From: an uncultured Myxococcales bacterium
GTDB taxonomy: Bacteria; Myxococcota_A; UBA9042; CAIXZC01
Assembly (NCBI GenBank): GCA_903895725.1
Contig: CAITUV010000078.1
Span: 1 to 64,000 of the forward strand
DNA length: 64,000 nt
Direction of reading: 5' to 3'
A program made the position numbers and the translations under genes. Below the pieces are notes generated by a model that did no database searches, was not told where the DNA came from, and worked only from the letters and a program-made list of their open reading frames with translations. Positions 1 through 9,500 of this stretch are shown in pieces (the first letter of the stretch is position 1; every line of letters starts with the position of its first letter).

Positions 1-516
1 ACCGCGCTCCGCATGATCCTCGACGTGTACCGCGTCGAGCACGAGGCGAAAGAACGACGCATCGTCAACACGCCCGAACATCTACAACTACGTCGTGAGC
101 GGAGTCGGCCGCTCATGGAGCGATTCCACCAGTGGCTGTCCGAACAGGAAGGTCTGCACCCACCGAAAGGTCCGATGGGCAAGGCGGTCAACTATGCGCT
201 GAACAACTGGGAAGCCCTGACCCGCTTCCTCGACAACGCGTACACTCCCGTCGACAACAATGCCAGCGAGAGGGCACTGCGCATGGCCGCCCTCGGCCGG
301 AAGAACTACCTCTTCGTGGGTCACGAGGTCGCGGGACAGAATCTCGCCGGCCTGTATTCCCTCGTCGCCACCTGCCAGGCCCACGACGTGAACCCCGAAG
401 CCTACCTCGCCGATGTCCTGCTCCGCATCCAGACCCACCCGGCGTCCCAGCTCGACGAGCTCCTGCCGCAAAACTGGAACCGCCTCTTCGGCCGACCCGA
501 GCAACCAGCACAGTAG
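1..516 (+). CDS. IS66-family transposase, C-terminal part (cut by window start)
   Basis: The frame is open to the left edge, so this is the C-terminal 171 residues or so of a longer protein. The stretch NNASERALRMAALGRKNYLF followed by GHEVAGQNLAGLYSLVATC is the characteristic end of the DDE catalytic domain of IS66 transposases, including the terminal glutamate of the DDE triad in the NNASERALR motif. The tail (LLPQNWN) fits the short C-terminal domain. In the family this protein cuts and joins insertion-sequence ends. Whether the element is complete cannot be judged, because the rest lies outside the window and no clear terminal inverted repeat is visible downstream. Confidence 0.9.
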   Translation, partial: TALRMILDVYRVEHEAKERRIVNTPEHLQLRRERSRPLMERFHQWLSEQEGLHPPKGPMGKAVNYALNNWEALTRFLDNAYTPVDNNASERALRMAALGRKNYLFVGHEVAGQNLAGLYSLVATCQAHDVNPEAYLADVLLRIQTHPASQLDELLPQNWNRLFGRPEQPAQ

Positions 517-850
517 CAACTGACAACGTCAACGGGGCGGGGCCGCTGGCTGCGGCTCAGGCTGATCGGTTACCAAGTAGCAGTTCCTTCCTCCTGACGT
601 CGCCCCCAAGAACTGCTGGGAACATCTCACCTAAGGCCGCCGTCTTGTCACCCGTCGTGTCATCTTCAGTCCGGTAGTCGGGCTCTCTCGACATGTTCAT
701 CTACGGTCAACAGGGCTTCATCAAGCGCGGATCCGCACCACTGCTGGCGATCGGCATTGAAAGGCGATTAACCTCACATTGGAATCACCCGTCCGCGCGC
801 CGTTTGCCCCCCGCTTGCCCGCCGGACGCGTCTTGAGGAGCCACAGAGGG
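517..850. other. Gene-free stretch after the transposase
   Basis: No convincing gene is present. The open frames here are short, start inside other frames and match no family I recognise. The right end of the IS66 element should lie here, but I could not identify a terminal inverted repeat. The stretch separates the transposase from the convergent LuxR-type gene. Confidence 0.5.
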
Positions 851-1597
851 CTACTTGCCCCCGTGACGAGAGTGACCTTGCACCAGCTTCTCCCGGATTC
901 GCCTGCTGTGGGTGTAGACCGTCTCGGGACTGATGCAGAGCTTGCGCGCAATGTCTCCGCGCTTCCACCCCATCCGCTCCAGTTCCAGTATCTCCCTCTG
1001 GCGGGCGCTCAGGGAAGTCTCGGCCTGGCTCCGGAGGGGCTCTATCTCCCCCATGCCGATCAAGGAAGATCCGAGGAGCGGCGACACGAAGCTCTGCCCC
1101 TTAGCAGCAGCAGCCAGTGCCCTGCGCAGATCCCCCAACGGCTCCCCAGCCTCAACGATGCCACTGACCGGAACGCACAGGAGGCTTCGGACCAACAGCT
1201 CATCCTGTCCGGCGACAATCGCCACGCACCTGCAGAATGGATAGACTGCCCGGAACTCCTCGAGGTCGACAGCGGGCTGCGCACATGGCGGCTCGGTCAG
1301 GTCTACAATGATGAGCCTTATCCCGCACCGCCTTATCTGGTCTCCGGAGTGCACCAGCCCCTCGGTCCACCCGGTCGGCACGACATCGAACGCGTCTGCC
1401 AATGCTGAGCAGAGCGCTTCCCTGTACAGCAGCCTTCCACCGAGCAACAGCACAGAATGCCGTGTGCGACGGGAACGGAGAGTGCCAGGCGCCCCTTCTT
1501 GGGAGCGGCCCTGTGGCAGCCATCGGCCTTCATCAAGACCGTTCTTTCCTGTAGAGGTGTTCGTAGTTGGTTGGGGGGTGGGGGGGATTTGTTTCAT
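851..1597 (-). CDS. LuxR-type response-regulator-like transcription factor
   Basis: The protein is up to 248 residues. Its last 65 residues or so are a LuxR/NarL helix-turn-helix domain: LSARQREILELERMGWKRG, then IARKLCISPETVYTHSRRIREKL. The middle part has a receiver-like fold pattern (VLLLGGRLLYREALCSALADAF, then LIIVDLTE with an aspartate where the phospho-acceptor would be), but several receiver signature residues are not obvious, so it may not be phosphorylated. The ATG at 1597 lies 3 nt after the stop of the upstream lipoprotein gene, has no clear ribosome site and is followed by a poly-G tract. A GTG at 1456, just before the receiver-like part, is an alternative start. Probably a DNA-binding regulator; targets unknown. 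Confidence 0.75.
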   Translation of the reverse strand: MKQIPPTPQPTTNTSTGKNGLDEGRWLPQGRSQEGAPGTLRSRRTRHSVLLLGGRLLYREALCSALADAFDVVPTGWTEGLVHSGDQIRRCGIRLIIVDLTEPPCAQPAVDLEEFRAVYPFCRCVAIVAGQDELLVRSLLCVPVSGIVEAGEPLGDLRRALAAAAKGQSFVSPLLGSSLIGMGEIEPLRSQAETSLSARQREILELERMGWKRGDIARKLCISPETVYTHSRRIREKLVQGHSRHGGK

Positions 1598-1600
1598 ACC

Positions 1601-3958
1601 TTACTTGTACATCGGCACACAGTTTGAATCAAACCTCCTGGCCATGACGCCGATTCCGGCGTGGAACCAGATCGCCAAAGTGGTCCCGTCCCCGAAGACC
1701 ACCGGATTCGCCGGTCCAACGGCAACGCCTTTCGACGTGCTGGCTTTCACGTCCCCGGAGAGGGGGGTTCCGTTGCCATCGAAGCAGCGAACTCGGACCT
1801 CCAAGCTCTCGTAGAGCGGCTTGCTGGCCCATGCCGCCACGAAGCCGCCGTCGGCATGTGCGGCCAGATAGGGGGACTGCTGGTCGTCGAACGTCTGCGA
1901 ATTCAAGGGGAATGCTCCCCAGCTCAGCTCCCCTTCGCTACCGATCTTCCGGCCAAAGAGGTCCTTGCCCGAGACATTCTCCTCCCAGGCAGCAACCAGA
2001 CTGCCTCCCGAAAGGGCGGTGAGTGCCCTGCTGGAGCCCAGTGCCCCCCCAGCCGCTACCTGGAAGGGCTCGCCAAGCGGGGCGCCTTCCTGATCCAGCA
2101 GGCCCCCGGAGATCCCTATCGGCGTTGACCCCTTCAAGACGCGGTACACTAGAGCGAACCGGCTCTTCTCGGGGATCCCGGCTGCATACACGCCATCATG
2201 TGTCTCACTCCCTGTGGCAACGACAAATGGCTCTCCGGCGGCGCTGCCGTCCGGCAGATACAGCCGTGCAAAGACCGTCGTGGGCCCCGACTTCGGGGGC
2301 ACTTCCGGCCACCAACCGTGCCAGGCGACGAGGAACCTGCCGTCCGGCAGAGTGGCCATGGTGGGCAACGGCTCGATGGACAACTCATTCTCCAGCACGA
2401 CCGTCTCGACTCCGTTGGGGGAACCATCCGTGTGGAACCGCCTCCACCTCAAACCCTGGGCACTCCCCTCCCACCCGCCAGTCCAGGCGACCACGAACCC
2501 ACCGTCCGATGTAGCGGCGACCATGTTGTACTGAGCAGACGTCCCAACGTCCCCCGCTACAACAAGCGGCCCGAGCAGTTTCACCCCGCTCTTGCCGAAC
2601 ACGGTCGCAACCACGTCATTCTTCCCCGCGCTCGAGACTACCTGGAGAACGACGAAGCGGTCGTCGGTCAGGCTCGCCGTGCGGGGCGTGCTCTGCCCGC
2701 CGGCAAGGAGGAACTCACTCAGCTTTCCATCCGAGCACCCGTCCCAGGGGATGTCGTTCCCGTCATCGCACTCATCCCCAGGCAGAGGGCACTTGCCGGC
2801 GATGCAGACCTGCCCTGAGGCGCACTCGCCGCAGAAGCCTCCACAACCGTCCGGCCCGCAGTCCTTGCTGCCGCAGTCAGAAACGCACGCAATGCAGACC
2901 CCATCGAGGCAGACCTTGCCTGTCTCCAGTGAGCAGTCTATCTGGGCAGCCAGAGCAGTCCCCGTGGCGTTGCAGGAAGTGGCCACCATGCCATCACACC
3001 AAGCGCTCGCTGGCTCACAGATGACCGGGGCGCAAAGGCCGGACTCGCAATGCGTCCCCTCACCACACGGGAGTGTGGAATACGTCTTCCCATCCTCCAA
3101 ACAGGTGGCTGCCGTCGCGCCGTCCAGGCAGAACTTCTCCTCTGGGATGCAGACGCTACCGATGCAGTTGCCATCGAAGCAGTGCAACCCTTGAAGCCCG
3201 CAATCCACCTCGGTGGCAACCGACTTGCCGTCGCCCGCGCAAACCAGCGACACATCCGACTCGCACCATCTGGCGGACGGGGTGCAAGTAAGCTCGAAGC
3301 ACGCTCCGCTCTCGCAGTACTGGTCGGATGAACAGATTTCCTTCTCCTCCATGCAGCACCCGTCAGGCGAACACAGGAGAGCAACGTTTCCTTCGCAGCC
3401 CATCTGGCCTGCGACGCAAACATCAGCCCAGCAAAGGGACGATTCGCAATACTCCGTTTCTTCACAGTCGGCCGAGGCCAGACACTCAACGCACTTGCCA
3501 ACGGCCAAATCGCACACCATGTCGAGCTCTTTGCATTCCTTGTCCGACTGACAGGTGGCATCCTGGTGGCACACGTGGTCAGCCAGACAGACTCCCCCTT
3601 CCGGACAGTCTGCATCGAAGTTGCACACGACACACTGGCCAGCTTCCTTGTCGCAGACCAGGCTGCCGGGGCAGTCCTTGCTCGACAGGCAGTGAAAGGG
3701 CACACACTTGCCTTCCGCCGAGCACTCGGCCACCTCGCCACACGCGCCGCAGTCTCCGCCACAGCCGTTCGGGCCGCACTCCCGGCCGACACAAGAGGAA
3801 AGGCATGTCGCGTCCGAACTCTCAACCTCGTCGGTCGGAGCATCCTCGCCGTTCTGATCGGCCTGGTCCAACTCCACGATGGCGGCGGAACGTGCTCCGG
3901 CGCAAGACAGAATCACAAGCACGCTTGCCACACTTGCCAATCGCTTCGCAACTAGCAT
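1601..3958 (-). CDS. Large Cys-rich secreted lipoprotein with repeat-rich C-terminal half
   Basis: About 785 residues. The N-terminus is a lipoprotein signal peptide (MLVAKRLASVASVLVILSC) with lipobox cysteine, so the product is probably membrane-anchored. Residues of roughly 45-400 are cysteine modules, including two copies of a CGPxGCGGxCGxC motif and many C-x5-C-x6-C repeats of EGF or trypsin-inhibitor-like spacing. The C-terminal half has repeated segments of the type DGGFVVAW, DGRFLVAW and DGGFVAAW, suggesting a beta-propeller or beta-solenoid. The start at 3958 is preferred over the ATG at 3970 because GGGAGG precedes it at good spacing. This architecture is common in large deltaproteobacterial genomes. 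A surface or adhesive role is a guess. Confidence 0.8.
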   Translation of the reverse strand: MLVAKRLASVASVLVILSCAGARSAAIVELDQADQNGEDAPTDEVESSDATCLSSCVGRECGPNGCGGDCGACGEVAECSAEGKCVPFHCLSSKDCPGSLVCDKEAGQCVVCNFDADCPEGGVCLADHVCHQDATCQSDKECKELDMVCDLAVGKCVECLASADCEETEYCESSLCWADVCVAGQMGCEGNVALLCSPDGCCMEEKEICSSDQYCESGACFELTCTPSARWCESDVSLVCAGDGKSVATEVDCGLQGLHCFDGNCIGSVCIPEEKFCLDGATAATCLEDGKTYSTLPCGEGTHCESGLCAPVICEPASAWCDGMVATSCNATGTALAAQIDCSLETGKVCLDGVCIACVSDCGSKDCGPDGCGGFCGECASGQVCIAGKCPLPGDECDDGNDIPWDGCSDGKLSEFLLAGGQSTPRTASLTDDRFVVLQVVSSAGKNDVVATVFGKSGVKLLGPLVVAGDVGTSAQYNMVAATSDGGFVVAWTGGWEGSAQGLRWRRFHTDGSPNGVETVVLENELSIEPLPTMATLPDGRFLVAWHGWWPEVPPKSGPTTVFARLYLPDGSAAGEPFVVATGSETHDGVYAAGIPEKSRFALVYRVLKGSTPIGISGGLLDQEGAPLGEPFQVAAGGALGSSRALTALSGGSLVAAWEENVSGKDLFGRKIGSEGELSWGAFPLNSQTFDDQQSPYLAAHADGGFVAAWASKPLYESLEVRVRCFDGNGTPLSGDVKASTSKGVAVGPANPVVFGDGTTLAIWFHAGIGVMARRFDSNCVPMYK

Positions 3959-4093
3959 GGAGCCTCCCATCCAGCCTGCGCTTGACCATACGACGTGACT
4001 TTAGCTGAAGAGGAGCCACGCTTCAAGTTCGCCACCGTCCGTCCGGCTCATTCTTCCAGTTTGTTTCAGTCGGCGTCCCAGGCCCTCCAGGCT

Positions 4094-4378
4094 CTACGAC
4101 TTCGGATCCCGGACGGGCGTGACCTTGAAGGCGCCCTCGGGCGGCGGATCCGGGAACGGAGGATCCTTCACCTGGTACTCCGGCGGAGGCCACGGATCTC
4201 CCTTTGTAGGCGTGCCTCCTCCAACCGCGGCCACGGTGCTTGTCCACGGGCATCCAAGCTGCTCTCCCACCCTCCGGATCTGCTCCGCTGCGACGTACTG
4301 GCCCTGGCCCAGCAGGGATTGATTGGCAGCGAACAGCACGGAGCATGGGTCCATCTGCGGAATAATGTTTGGCATCAC
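4094..4378 (-). CDS. Hypothetical protein, Pro-rich tail
   Basis: A 94-residue protein with a strong ribosome site (GAGGAGGAAG) about 7 nt before the ATG, and only 10 nt after the upstream gene that ends at 4389. The start supports a real gene. The N-terminal half (QSLLGQGQYVAAEQIRRVGE) could form a helix; the C-terminal third is rich in Pro, Asp and Lys and probably disordered. I recognise no family. Co-transcription with the 121-residue upstream gene is likely. Confidence 0.55.
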   Translation of the reverse strand: MMPNIIPQMDPCSVLFAANQSLLGQGQYVAAEQIRRVGEQLGCPWTSTVAAVGGGTPTKGDPWPPPEYQVKDPPFPDPPPEGAFKVTPVRDPKS

Positions 4379-4388
4379 GGCTTCCTCC

Positions 4389-4754
4389 TCAACGCTTGAG
4401 CATAAGTCTGAGCGTCAGAAGGCCGGACCAGGCGGCACTGGTGGCCGCACGCACCTTGTATCGCAGCCAACGCAACGGCGGATCCTCGTCACTCGAGCGG
4501 AAGATCCGGGTCTCCTCCCGCGAGCCCAGCGTGAACGTACCGTTGGTGAGCGGAATCCATACCTGCTGCCCAATATCAAGGGCAGTCTCGATGTCAACCA
4601 CCATGTTCGTCGCCTTCTCCGCCGTGGCCATGATGACCAGCGAATTGAAGTTCCCGACTTCAAGCGTCTCCTCAGCCGTTGAGAACATCGGATCCGTGTT
4701 GTCTGTACCGGCGAAGTACCTCCTCACCACCCAATCCACATGCAGGTTGTTCAT
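4389..4754 (-). CDS. Hypothetical protein
   Basis: A 121-residue protein, first of a two-gene minus-strand unit. The sequence has alternating beta-rich segments (TLEVGNFNSLVIMATAEKA, then MVVDIETALD, then TFTLGSREETRIFRSSDEDPP) and a basic end (LRYKVRAATSAAWSGLLTLRLMLKR). The pattern resembles a small beta-sandwich protein. I cannot assign a family. There is no signal peptide. The ribosome site is weak. Confidence 0.5.
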   Translation of the reverse strand: MNNLHVDWVVRRYFAGTDNTDPMFSTAEETLEVGNFNSLVIMATAEKATNMVVDIETALDIGQQVWIPLTNGTFTLGSREETRIFRSSDEDPPLRWLRYKVRAATSAAWSGLLTLRLMLKR

Positions 4755-5447
4755 CCGCAGCCTCGTCCGTCAATGTGCGACAGGCGGAACCACGCGAGTG
4801 TCGTGATGGTCCCAACTCTGAGCCGCTCATGTCCATATGCAGGCTTGCAGAGGAGCACGAATCGAGTCAACGGGATTTCGCCGGGACAGAGGCCGGGACA
4901 ACAGCGACGCCACCGGAAGGAAAGTGACCTCGTGAGGCCGATCGGCTGTGCCCCTGCCCACGTATGAAGTGGCTTCCGTGAGTTGCCGGACCGCACGTCG
5001 TCCCTCATGCCGCCATCATGCCCCTGCCCGCCGCCGCGTTCAAGCACTTCCCGCTCAACCACCCTGCCGATTTCCGGCGTGCGAGCGACGACGGCGACGA
5101 CGCGGGGCATGCCCAGGGCAGAAGTTGCCACGCTGCGAGGCGGGACGGCTCCGGAAATGCAGCCAGTCTGCACACCCTCCACGGTCTACTCCCCTCCGGT
5201 GACATGCATCCACGCCCCCTCGAACCGGCCTCCCTCCGCCAGCACCGCCGCCCGGCTCACGTTGATGCGGCCGCGGTACTGCGCGGTTATGAGGCTCAGT
5301 CGCCATTAGTGTCAGGCCGCCGTCGCAGCCCCCCGCCTTCCCGCCGGGGTCCCCGTCAGAGACCCCGGCCGGCCGAGCTGTCCCTTCCATGGTGCGCACT
5401 AACGTCGACATCCATTGCCTCGACCTGGCGCCTGACAGCGCAGGGCC
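4755..5447. other. Long gene-poor stretch with possible gene remnants
   Basis: No gene is convincing over about 690 bases. On the minus strand a frame ending near 5197 reads LITAQYRGRINVSRAAVLAE, then a short tail and a stop; it looks like the end of a real protein, but a stop codon lies about 37 codons upstream and there is no start. A 143-codon GTG frame (5182 down to 4751) follows it, with a poor C-terminal composition. I read this as possible decayed sequence. Confidence 0.35.
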
Positions 5448-5879
5448 TCACTTGTCGCCCAACGCAATCCCCCCACCTTCCCCAAGGACGAGCACGTGAG
5501 GCGAGGAGTCGCGGAGGACCTGAAACGCCACTTTCCCCGATGCAATGACGTCAGGATAGCACTCCTTGACCAACAGCCCTTCTCCGCGCTCCGACAGGAC
5601 ACGTGTTCCCGGGAAGGAAGCAGGGAATTCCCGCCCACTCTTGTCGACCACCCCAACCTCTATCGGCAGGCAGGGACGTTGCTTCTTGGCTGTGTTCTTC
5701 ACCGACATCTCCACCAGCAGGAACTCCCCGAACCGCTGTTCTCCACTGTGGGACCATTTCTCCCAGGCCGCTTCCCTCGCAGCCCCGAGCTCGTGCACCA
5801 ACTCGACACGGTCCACACGATACTCAGCATCACTCATGACAAGCCAGTTGCCGACCGCCACCGTCTGACCGGATGCCAA
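5448..5879 (-). CDS. DUF4352-like secreted domain, probably the second half of a frameshifted gene
   Basis: The 143-codon frame opens with TTG and reads ASGQTVAVGNWLVMSDAEYR, later FGEFLLVEMSVKNTAKKQRP, then a GVVDKSGREF segment. This strand order (a 'GxW' opening, 'FLLVxxxVxN', then 'DxxGREF') is typical of DUF4352-like immunoglobulin-fold domains of secreted lipoproteins. The frame stays open upstream to 5970, through a G-rich linker that joins the frame of the gene at 5834-6418 exactly at an 8-base homopolymer. It is therefore probably not an independent gene but the C-terminal domain of that protein. Confidence 0.6.
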   Translation of the reverse strand: MASGQTVAVGNWLVMSDAEYRVDRVELVHELGAAREAAWEKWSHSGEQRFGEFLLVEMSVKNTAKKQRPCLPIEVGVVDKSGREFPASFPGTRVLSERGEGLLVKECYPDVIASGKVAFQVLRDSSPHVLVLGEGGGIALGDK

Positions 5880-6418
5880 GCTGGCTGTTGCCGATTCCCC
5901 TGCGCTTCCCCCCCCATCGTTGACGACGACGCCATTGTTGCATGAACTTGGCCCGCCGTGACGGCTCGCCTATCACCTGCGGCATTCTGGAGTAGCAACA
6001 CCGGCTCGCCCTCCTCCACTCCAAGGCCAACCATGGACTCCTTGTCGCCCTGGTACATTGCGAGCCGCACCGACTCGTCGCCTGCGAGAAGCATCGCCAT
6101 GTCCGTTTCTTCCTTCTTGAACACATGGACGGACCCGCCTTGGTCCGACGCTGTCATGCTCGCTTTGCGGTCTCCCTTGGCATCGAACAACCTGAGCCGG
6201 GCGACGTCGTGGCCCTCAACGTTCACGACTTCGAGCACTGTGCGTTCCTTGCCTCCCTCATCAACTACAACCAGCCTCCGAACTCGCAGTTCATCCGCGC
6301 TGGGAGCCAATGCATGGCCTTCGGGCTTCTCCCGCTGCGCTTCCCATAGAGCGACCAAGCCCGCACCCACCGCACTTACGGCGAGGCCAGCCAGGGTCCG
6401 TCTGGTCGTCGTGTTCAT
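5834..6418 (-). CDS. Secreted or membrane-anchored hypothetical protein, frameshifted 3' end
   Basis: The ATG at 6418 begins a hydrophobic N-terminus (MNTTTRRTLAGLAVSAVGAG). The body has repeated beta-type segments of the form LRLFDAKGDRKASMTASDQG and VGLGVEEGEPVLLLQNAAGD, suggesting a small beta-solenoid. After VHATMASSSTMGG the frame turns into low-complexity sequence of the wrong composition (NRQQPAWHPVRRWRSATGLS), exactly after a run of eight G (5908-5915 on the plus strand as C). The neighbouring frame then continues sensibly as a DUF4352-like domain. One extra base in the run would give a protein of about 320 residues. Confidence 0.65.
   Translation of the reverse strand: MNTTTRRTLAGLAVSAVGAGLVALWEAQREKPEGHALAPSADELRVRRLVVVDEGGKERTVLEVVNVEGHDVARLRLFDAKGDRKASMTASDQGGSVHVFKKEETDMAMLLAGDESVRLAMYQGDKESMVGLGVEEGEPVLLLQNAAGDRRAVTAGQVHATMASSSTMGGEAQGNRQQPAWHPVRRWRSATGLS
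5908..5915 (-). other. Homopolymer (G8) frameshift site
   Basis: Eight consecutive C on the plus strand (G on the coding strand) lie exactly where the sensible reading frame changes between 5834-6418 and 5448-5879. The frame must move by -1 (or one base is missing). It could be a sequencing error, a phase-variable tract or programmed slippage; these cannot be separated from the sequence alone. Confidence 0.6.
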
Positions 6419-6504
6419 GACACCCTCCGTTCGAGACGTCAGCCCGGTTTGCTCTCCCTGGGGCACGAGGCTTCAGCAGCCCAGCAATGTGCAAGGCAAG
6501 CACC

Positions 6505-9500
6505 TCAACCCCCGTACCCGTCCCCCGCCTTCCTGGCCTGCCCGAGCAGCACCAGCGTATCCAGCAGCTCTCGCACCCGGTCCTTGCGGGCCCGTGCGAA
6601 CCGCTTGGCCAGGGCCTCGACCGTCACGGGTGCGGGCATCGAGGCCAACATCGACCGCACGGCCTGCACCTGCTCTGGCACCGAGTCCGGCCAGGGGGGC
6701 TTGGGGCCGGATGCCGCGGCTGCCGGCGCAGCGACGGGTGCGGCCTCGCCCTCGTCCGGCTCCTCGGCCTCGAACAGTTCTCCCTGGACCGCCACCGGCT
6801 GCGCGGGTTCTGCCGCCTTGCCCGCCGGGTTCTGGAAGTCCGGCCGCAGCCAGCGCACCAGCCCCCGCTTTTCCTCCTCTGCCCGCTCGTGGTTGAGGGC
6901 CACGAGCCGCTCCAGGATTTCCTCGTCGGTCAGCGTGTCAGGCCAGCCGTACGCCTCGAACACCGCGGCATCCAGGTCGTCGTGAATCTGCTTGAGCACC
7001 GAGCACAGCCCCTGCTCGTGGATGACGCGCTCCTTGGCGGTGAGGGCCTCGCCGGACCGCAGCTTGGCCAGCACGTTGTACATGCCGGTGAGCGTGAGGT
7101 CAGGGTGTAGGGCCTGCTGACGCTTGCGGTGTGCGTCGAGGTACTCGGCAAGGTCCCGAATCCGGGCCTTCTTCTCGTCGCCACACACAGGAAATGGGAA
7201 AGGCACGAACGTCTGCCGATGCTGATACCGAGGCCTGTCTTCGAGCGTTCCACCGACCGCAAGGGAGAAACCGACATGGATCGATGACGACAGCACGCCC
7301 AGCGCGTACGCATCATCGAGCGCCAGAATGACCACGGTAGTTTCGGGAAGGTACTCCATGGGCAGGAACTCGAACACTCTGTGTCTTCCTGTTCGGCAGG
7401 TGACAAGCATACGGGTGAGGCCAACCAACGCAGAGCGGAAGGAGCTCCTGGCCTCGGCATGGAGCCACCATTCCTCTCGATACTTCGGCCGGGGGTTCTC
7501 CCGACGGTCAGGGAACACTCTGTCCCGGAGCCACTGGAACGCATCGGGAAACTGGAGCGCCAGTTCCTCTTCCTGGATTCCGAAGGTGTCGAGAACGTAT
7601 GCCTCGCGCATTCCCTGGACCAAGTCGCGTCCCGTGATGTATCGACGCAGCATTGCCCGAGACGTCTCGGCGCTGAACCGGTGCCGCTCCGCTCGCGGAA
7701 CCAGGAATCCCTGTCCGGAGAGCTGTACACCCGGGCACGCGAGACCGCGATTCGCCAACAGTGGGCTGATGGATGCCAGGTTGGCCCCCACGGACAGGCC
7801 CGGCGTGATCACGCCCCTTCGCTCCGCCAACTCGACATCGGCCTGGTCTGTGGCTGACGGACGCTCGGACACCGTCCATGCGAGGAGCCCCTCGTTCCTG
7901 CCACGTTCGCCAACGGTCATAGAGATTCGCACCGCTGCCCCTTCAACACTGTCCACCCACGGGTGGTCCGGCACAGCGAACGCCAACGATAAGGGGGGGT
8001 CGGCCTCCATGTGGTTCTGCACGATCTTGCGATTGAAGCTCTGCGTCAGGCTGTTCGTGGTGATCAGCCCGAACCGCCTGGCCTGTCCGGCCCTGACGAT
8101 CTCTGCCGCTTTGTGCCACCAGTACATCACATAGTCTGCAGAGTCGGGCACATCATCCCAGGTGGACCGGAGCACCTCCACGTATCCGTCTCCCAGCCCC
8201 AAGCGCATCCTCTTGTTCCCCAGAAACGGCGGATTCCCCACGATGAAATCGGCCTGCGGCCACTCGGCCTTGCAGGGGTTCCTGTACCGGTACACCGGGG
8301 AACGCTTGGACTCGTCCGGCACCTGCTCGCCGGTCACGGGGTGGGGCTTGGTGCTTTCGCCGTCCCAGCGGGTCACGGGCTTGCCCTGGTCGTCAAGCAC
8401 CAGCTCGGGGTCGCCATCCCAGGCGAGCACCGCATCCCGGCACACGATGTTGTCGCCGGTCTTGAGCACCGGCTCAGGGGGCATGGTGCGACCGCGCGTC
8501 CTGAAGTGCCATTGGAGATACCCAATCCACAGCACCACCCGGGCCACGGCCGCGGCCAGCGGGTTCACTTCGATGCCCAGGAACTGCTCGGGCGTCACGG
8601 AGTAGCCCTTGACCTCGGCGGCCTGGAACAGCGAGCTGTGCCGGCCGAGGTCCTTGAGGGTGTCCAGCACCTCGCCCTCCAGCCGCTTCATGTGCTCCAT
8701 GGCCACATACAGGAAGTTGCCGGTGCCGCATGCCGGGTCAAGCACCTTGGTCTTGCACAGGCGTCCGTGGAACCCCTCGACTTCCCGGCAGGCACCGTCG
8801 AAGTCGCCCTGGCTGGCCAGCGCGACCGCCGCCGCCTTCACGTTGCTCCAGTCCTCGCGCAGCGGCTCCACGATGGTGGGCATGACCAGCCGCTCGACGT
8901 AGGCCCTGGGGGTGTAGTGCGCACCCAGCTTGTGCCGGTCCTTCGGGTTCAAGGCCCTTTCCAGCAGCGTGCCGAAGATCGCCGGCTCCACGTCCTGCCA
9001 GTCGAACCGGGCCGCGTCGATGAGGAGCTCAAGTTGCTGCTCGGTCAGGGGCAGGGCCTCGGGGTTGGCGAACAGGCTCCCGTTGAACCTCAGCACGCTC
9101 ATGGCGAGCAGGGGCGAGAACCCGCCCTTGTCCATGGACTGCCATAGCATCCCGAGCATGACCGTGGAGTGCGCAGCGTTGCCGCGGAGCTTCGCAAGCA
9201 GATCTGTGAAGGAGTCCTTGGGGAGCAGCTTCACGTCCTCAGCGAACATCGTGAACAGGCAGCGCATCAGGAACCCGGCGACCGTCTCCGCACCGTGCCC
9301 CTGGGCCTCCAGCGAACGGGCCAGCACGGCCATGTGCTCGGCCACCTCCCGTGTGACTCGGGCCGCGCGTCGGGACGGGTCCAGCGACATGGGGTCTGTC
9401 CACACCGCCCGGAGCAGTGCCCGGGTCTCGGCACTGGTCAGGCCGTCCAGCGGGATGCGGAACCCCTGCACATTCGGGAACTGGAGGTAGGCCTTGCCTT

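Noticed and set aside
4751..5182. 143-codon minus-strand GTG frame
   Set aside because: Its second half covers sequence that looks non-coding, no family is visible, and it has no strong ribosome site. It was left as part of a possible remnant region.
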